NCBI GenBank assembly: GCA_905221605.1
Contig: CAJNDS010002144.1
Location: forward strand, 1-64,000
Source: Symbiodinium natans
Lineage: Eukaryota > Sar > Dinophyceae > Suessiales > Symbiodiniaceae
Length of the DNA stretch: 64,000 nt
Direction: 5' to 3'
Part shown: positions 61,291 through 64,000 of the stretch, piece after piece
Numbering within the stretch: the first letter of the stretch is position 1
Layout of the letters: every line of letters begins with the position of its first letter
The notes under the pieces: generated by a model
The model's database searches: none
The model's input: the letters and a program-made list of their open reading frames with translations, nothing else
What the model was told of the DNA's origin: nothing
Made by a program: the position numbers and the translations under genes

Positions 61291-61370
61291 CCCGGCAGAA
61301 CCCCAGCTAGCAGACTCCGAGACCTCACAACTTCGACCTGGGCCGAGGGTACATTCAACCACACTTCCAG
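61291..61370 (-). CDS. Exon candidate
   Basis: The acceptor is ACGTTCAG|CTGGAA and the donor GCCGGG|GTTTAG. The frame reads GSVVECTLGPGRSCEVSESA then SWGSA. Confidence 0.4.
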
Positions 61371-62130
61371 CTGAACGTTTGGTTGAAGCAGCATTGAATT
61401 TAAAAAAAAACAAAAAACGGCACAACCCCAAAACACCTAAAAAAAACCTGAAATGCTCTAGTGCCTGAACAGAGGTGCTGGTGGACTTCCGGATGAAAGC
61501 CTCGAACTGTGCCTTGTCTGCCTCGAGCGTGCACTGAAAAAGGGGAACCTCTTGGTGTGTCGGCTTAGGGTTTAGGGTTTAGGATTTAGGGTTTGGGGTT
61601 TGGGGTTCGGGGTTTGGGGTTCCGGGGTTTCGGGTTTAGGACTTCTTGCCATAGATCTTCGTGGTTCGAAATAGGGACTTAGGTCGCTATGTAATCCCTC
61701 AACGGGTTGGAAGAGGGGGTTATCGGGTACCGAGCTCCCTGATTCCACCCCCAAAAAACCAAGTGGAGGAACGCTGAACCCTAAGACCTTGAGAAGAAGC
61801 CGGTTTGCGCAAGATGTGGCCGTCCCGAAGCCCTGAGGCCTAAACCCTGTCAAGCTTCCGGCTTGATCTAGGCTTGCTCCTCTACGGTCATGGCAAATAG
61901 CCTGGTGGTACGCCATCCTAACAGCCAATAAGCCACGAAACCCGGAAGGCAAAGTGAAACGTCTGCCCTAGACCCTAATCCCTAAACCCTAAACCCTAAA
62001 CCCTAAACCCTAGACCCTCAGGGGCATGCCACTGTTGTTGCTGTAGGCAATGCTGGGGCAAGCACAAGTCTAGGCAGGGGGGAGGGAGGGAGTGGGCTCA
62101 GGATTAGAGCGGAGGGTGAAAGACCCAAGT
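61371..62130. other. Unique DNA, no gene recognised
   Basis: TTTAGGG and TTTGGGG variants at 61567-61640, CCCTAAA at 61975-62015. A 126-codon minus frame (61572-61952) ends in repeat translation (NPKP) and has no motif. Confidence 0.35.
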
Positions 62131-62257
62131 GCCTCAACCCCCAACCCCCAACCCCCAACCCTAAACCCTAAACCCTAAACCCTAAAATCTAAACCCTAAA
62201 CCCTAAACCCTAAACCCTAAACCCTAAACCCTAAACCCTAAACCCTAAACCCTAAAC
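62131..62257. repeat. CCCCCAA then (CCCTAAA)n
   Basis: Three CCCCCAA units followed by about sixteen CCCTAAA units. Confidence 0.9.
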
Positions 62258-62343
62258 CCTAAGCAATCACTGATGCCGACCTGGTCAAGCAGGTCGGTAA
62301 ACTTCACGCCACGCAGATCTGTTGGGGTCGCCAGAACACGCCT
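62258..62343 (-). CDS. Exon candidate
   Basis: The acceptor is CCTGCAG|AGGCGT and the donor TTAGG|GTTTAG. The frame reads RRVLATPTDLRGVKFTDLLD then QVGISDCL. One of the most protein-like islands. Same strand as the exon at 63861. Confidence 0.5.
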
Positions 62344-62375
62344 CTGCAGGTCTCTCTGCTACCACCTCACCCCGG

Positions 62376-62495
62376 GTTTAGGGTTTGGGGTTTGGGGTTT
62401 GGGGTTTAGGGTTTAGGGTTTAGGGTTTAGGGTTTAGGGTTTAGGGTTTAGGGTTTAGGGTTTAGGGTTTAGGGTTTAGGGTTTAGGGTTTAGGG
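62376..62495. repeat. (TTTAGGG)n
   Basis: Three TTTGGGG units followed by about thirteen TTTAGGG units. Confidence 0.9.
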
Positions 62496-62593
62496 TCGGA
62501 TTCAACTTCTGTGACAACTCATTCGCAGGTCGAGAGCCAGGTTCATCCTGCAGAAACTGCACAGCTTCAAGTTCAACACTAGGCTTATGGGAC

Positions 62594-62660
62594 TTTACTA
62601 TATATATATATATGTATATTTATTTATTTGTTTATTTATTTATTTTTTTATTTGAACACG
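62594..62660. repeat. AT / TTTA microsatellite
   Basis: ATATATATATGTATATTT followed by TTTA tetranucleotides. Confidence 0.9.
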
Positions 62661-62820
62661 TATCGCTTTTTGTTCATATGTTCAGATATATGCATTTCTA
62701 ATATACAGAACTGGGTTGTTTTATAGTCAAAAGCCAATATGCACGTGGGGTAAACCTACTTGTTGATGGGCTTGTAAGTGGGACAGCTAGGGAACCCCAT
62801 AAACCTCATATCCTAACTTA

Positions 62821-62928
62821 CTGGCTCTTAGCAGGGAATCAAGCTAAATCAGGTAGCTTACTCGATCCCCCTTTCTGTACTATTACTTTGGTACCTCATT
62901 CCCTCATTCCCTACGTACGAAGAACCAG
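62821..62928. mobile_element. MITE-like element family 1, diverged copy
   Basis: Starts CTGGCTCTTAGCAGGGAATC and ends TCATTCCCTACGTACGAAGA then ACCAG. Its interior differs from the other two copies. Confidence 0.6.
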
Positions 62929-63594
62929 GAGGTAAACCCAGAACTCTCAGAGAAAGCATATGGTCCCAGAAGTCTGCGTGCGAGATCTGCAGAGACCCTT
63001 CCAGTGGCTGCAGTGGGAGTTTGTCTGTGGACGCACCGCCTCAATAGGATCTCCGGGGGCCCTACGAGAGCTCCACACTCGTGACCCTAAACCTGAAACC
63101 GACCCACGCTATGCCCGAAGAATCCGACACTGATCCCTAAATCCTCAACTCCCAGATTCAAGCCCCAAAAGTGCCCTAAAGCCAAAAACCGGAAGTGCAG
63201 GGAAGGTTCGGGTCAGGGCTTCGTGCGCTTTGCCGTACTAAACACTCTCCCTTAGGGTTTACGGCTGAGGCTGTAGGAGATAAGAAGCCACAGCTTGTGG
63301 AGGGTCGTCCTGCTCTTGACGGTATGCCTTGCAGTTCTATACTGCACCCCCAGCAAGATCATATCAGACAAGCAGATACAGGTACACATACGTTAAAATT
63401 CTTGTTATTCGTACTACTGTTAATTATTGTTAAGGGTCAAGCAGGCCAACTAAGATATCAGCAAAAGGCATCTAAGATATCAAGTTGGGGTGCCCTACAC
63501 TCTAAACTCTAAACCCTAAAACCTCATATGCGTCGCGCCTTTTCTGCATCCGCACTGCTGCCATCCTGAATCATCCACACTGTTGCTGAATCAT
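62929..63594. other. Unique DNA, no gene recognised
   Basis: A 105-codon frame on the plus strand (63195-63512) includes a hydrophobic run (LLFVLLLIIV) but no recognised family and no splice support. Confidence 0.35.
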
Positions 63595-63770
63595 GTTCAC
63601 CAGTCCTGCAGCACTGCAGTCCTCAAGCATTGAGGACCACAAAATGTTGTCAGGGAGTCAGGACTGTTCACCAGTCCTGCAGCACTGCAGTCTTGAAGCA
63701 TTGGGGACCATAAAATGAATTAAAATTATTTTCAGGGAGTCAGGACTGCAGGACTGCAGGACTGAAAGCA
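63595..63770. repeat. 71-bp tandem repeat, two copies, and CTGCAGGA repeats
   Basis: GTTCACCAGTCCTGCAGCAC at 63595 recurs at 63666. The second copy ends in CAGGACTGCAGGACTGCAGG. Confidence 0.8.
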
Positions 63771-63860
63771 ATGAATTACATGATGTTGAAAGTCAGCCAC
63801 ACTGACTGAAACAATCAAATTTAATTATCCGCCCTGGGAATCAGCTAGCCAGCCTGAGGC

Positions 63861-64000
63861 TCACTGAAACATCTTGTCGTGCAACTGCGCATAAAAGCGG
63901 ACAGCACACTTGTAGTTGTAAAACTCCTTCTCCCACGTTCTCTTGCTCATTGGCTTCATCGGCTCCGGAGTGACTGGCACTGGTTCTGGTAGTGGCTGCT
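63861..64000 (-). CDS. 3' terminal exon of a gene running off the window
   Basis: From the window edge the minus strand reads QPLPEPVPVTPEPMKPMSKR then TWEKEFYNYKCAVRFYAQLH and DKMFQ, ending in TGA at 63863-63861. First complete codon at 63998. A Pro-rich linker precedes a basic/aromatic helix. Forty-five open codons with clear protein character. The family is not recognised, and the rest of the gene lies beyond 64000. Confidence 0.65.
   Translation of the reverse strand, partial: QPLPEPVPVTPEPMKPMSKRTWEKEFYNYKCAVRFYAQLHDKMFQ

Overview
The window looks like nuclear DNA of a dinoflagellate. Four things point there: plant/dinoflagellate-type telomere repeats (TTTAGGG), short phase-compatible exons with partly non-canonical splice sites, an inactivated fragment of a mitochondrial cox1 whose residues resemble the dinoflagellate/apicomplexan protein, and a remnant of a Ty1/copia-like polymerase. 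Genus cannot be decided from sequence alone. There is no sign of operons or of prokaryotic genes. All calls were made by eye; no search was run.

The window is a mosaic. From about 1.4 kb to 62.5 kb, blocks of (TTTAGGG)n or (CCCTAAA)n and many sequence variants of them alternate with islands of 50-200 bp. The best-supported gene, locus A on the minus strand (3927 to 474), shows how to read this. It has seven exons: a coiled-coil N-terminus, four membrane segments and a cysteine-rich C-terminus. Five of its six introns carry telomere-like repeats, and one begins with the repeat itself as donor (G|GTTTAG). TTTAGGG contains both a donor-like GT (G|GTTTAG) and an acceptor-like AG (TTTAG|G). I therefore propose that many of the other islands are exons and that the repeat blocks are intronic. 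About twenty islands with open frames and plausible edges are listed as exon candidates at modest confidence. They lie on both strands, so they cannot all belong to one gene.

Region by region: 0-4 kb locus A; 4.3-7.2 kb a second minus-strand coding-like locus interrupted by a 34-bp minisatellite; 7.2-29 kb mosaic; 29-32.3 kb microsatellites, a fold-back element and a 375-bp higher-order repeat; 32.3-38 kb mosaic; 38.1-42.0 kb a block of four unrelated satellites between two copies of the same exon-like sequence; 42-57.7 kb mosaic with a 9-bp telomere-variant array at 53.6-54.2 kb; 57.8-58.1 kb a copia fragment; 58.9-59.6 kb the cox1 fragment; 59.6-63.8 kb mosaic and unique DNA; 63.86-64.0 kb the final exon of a minus-strand gene that continues beyond the window.

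Small fold-back elements with terminal inverted repeats recur throughout in at least five families, several abutting or containing telomere repeats. The overall picture is of telomere-like sequence, small hairpin elements and organelle DNA seeded through introns and intergenic DNA, then locally homogenised into distinct repeat variants.
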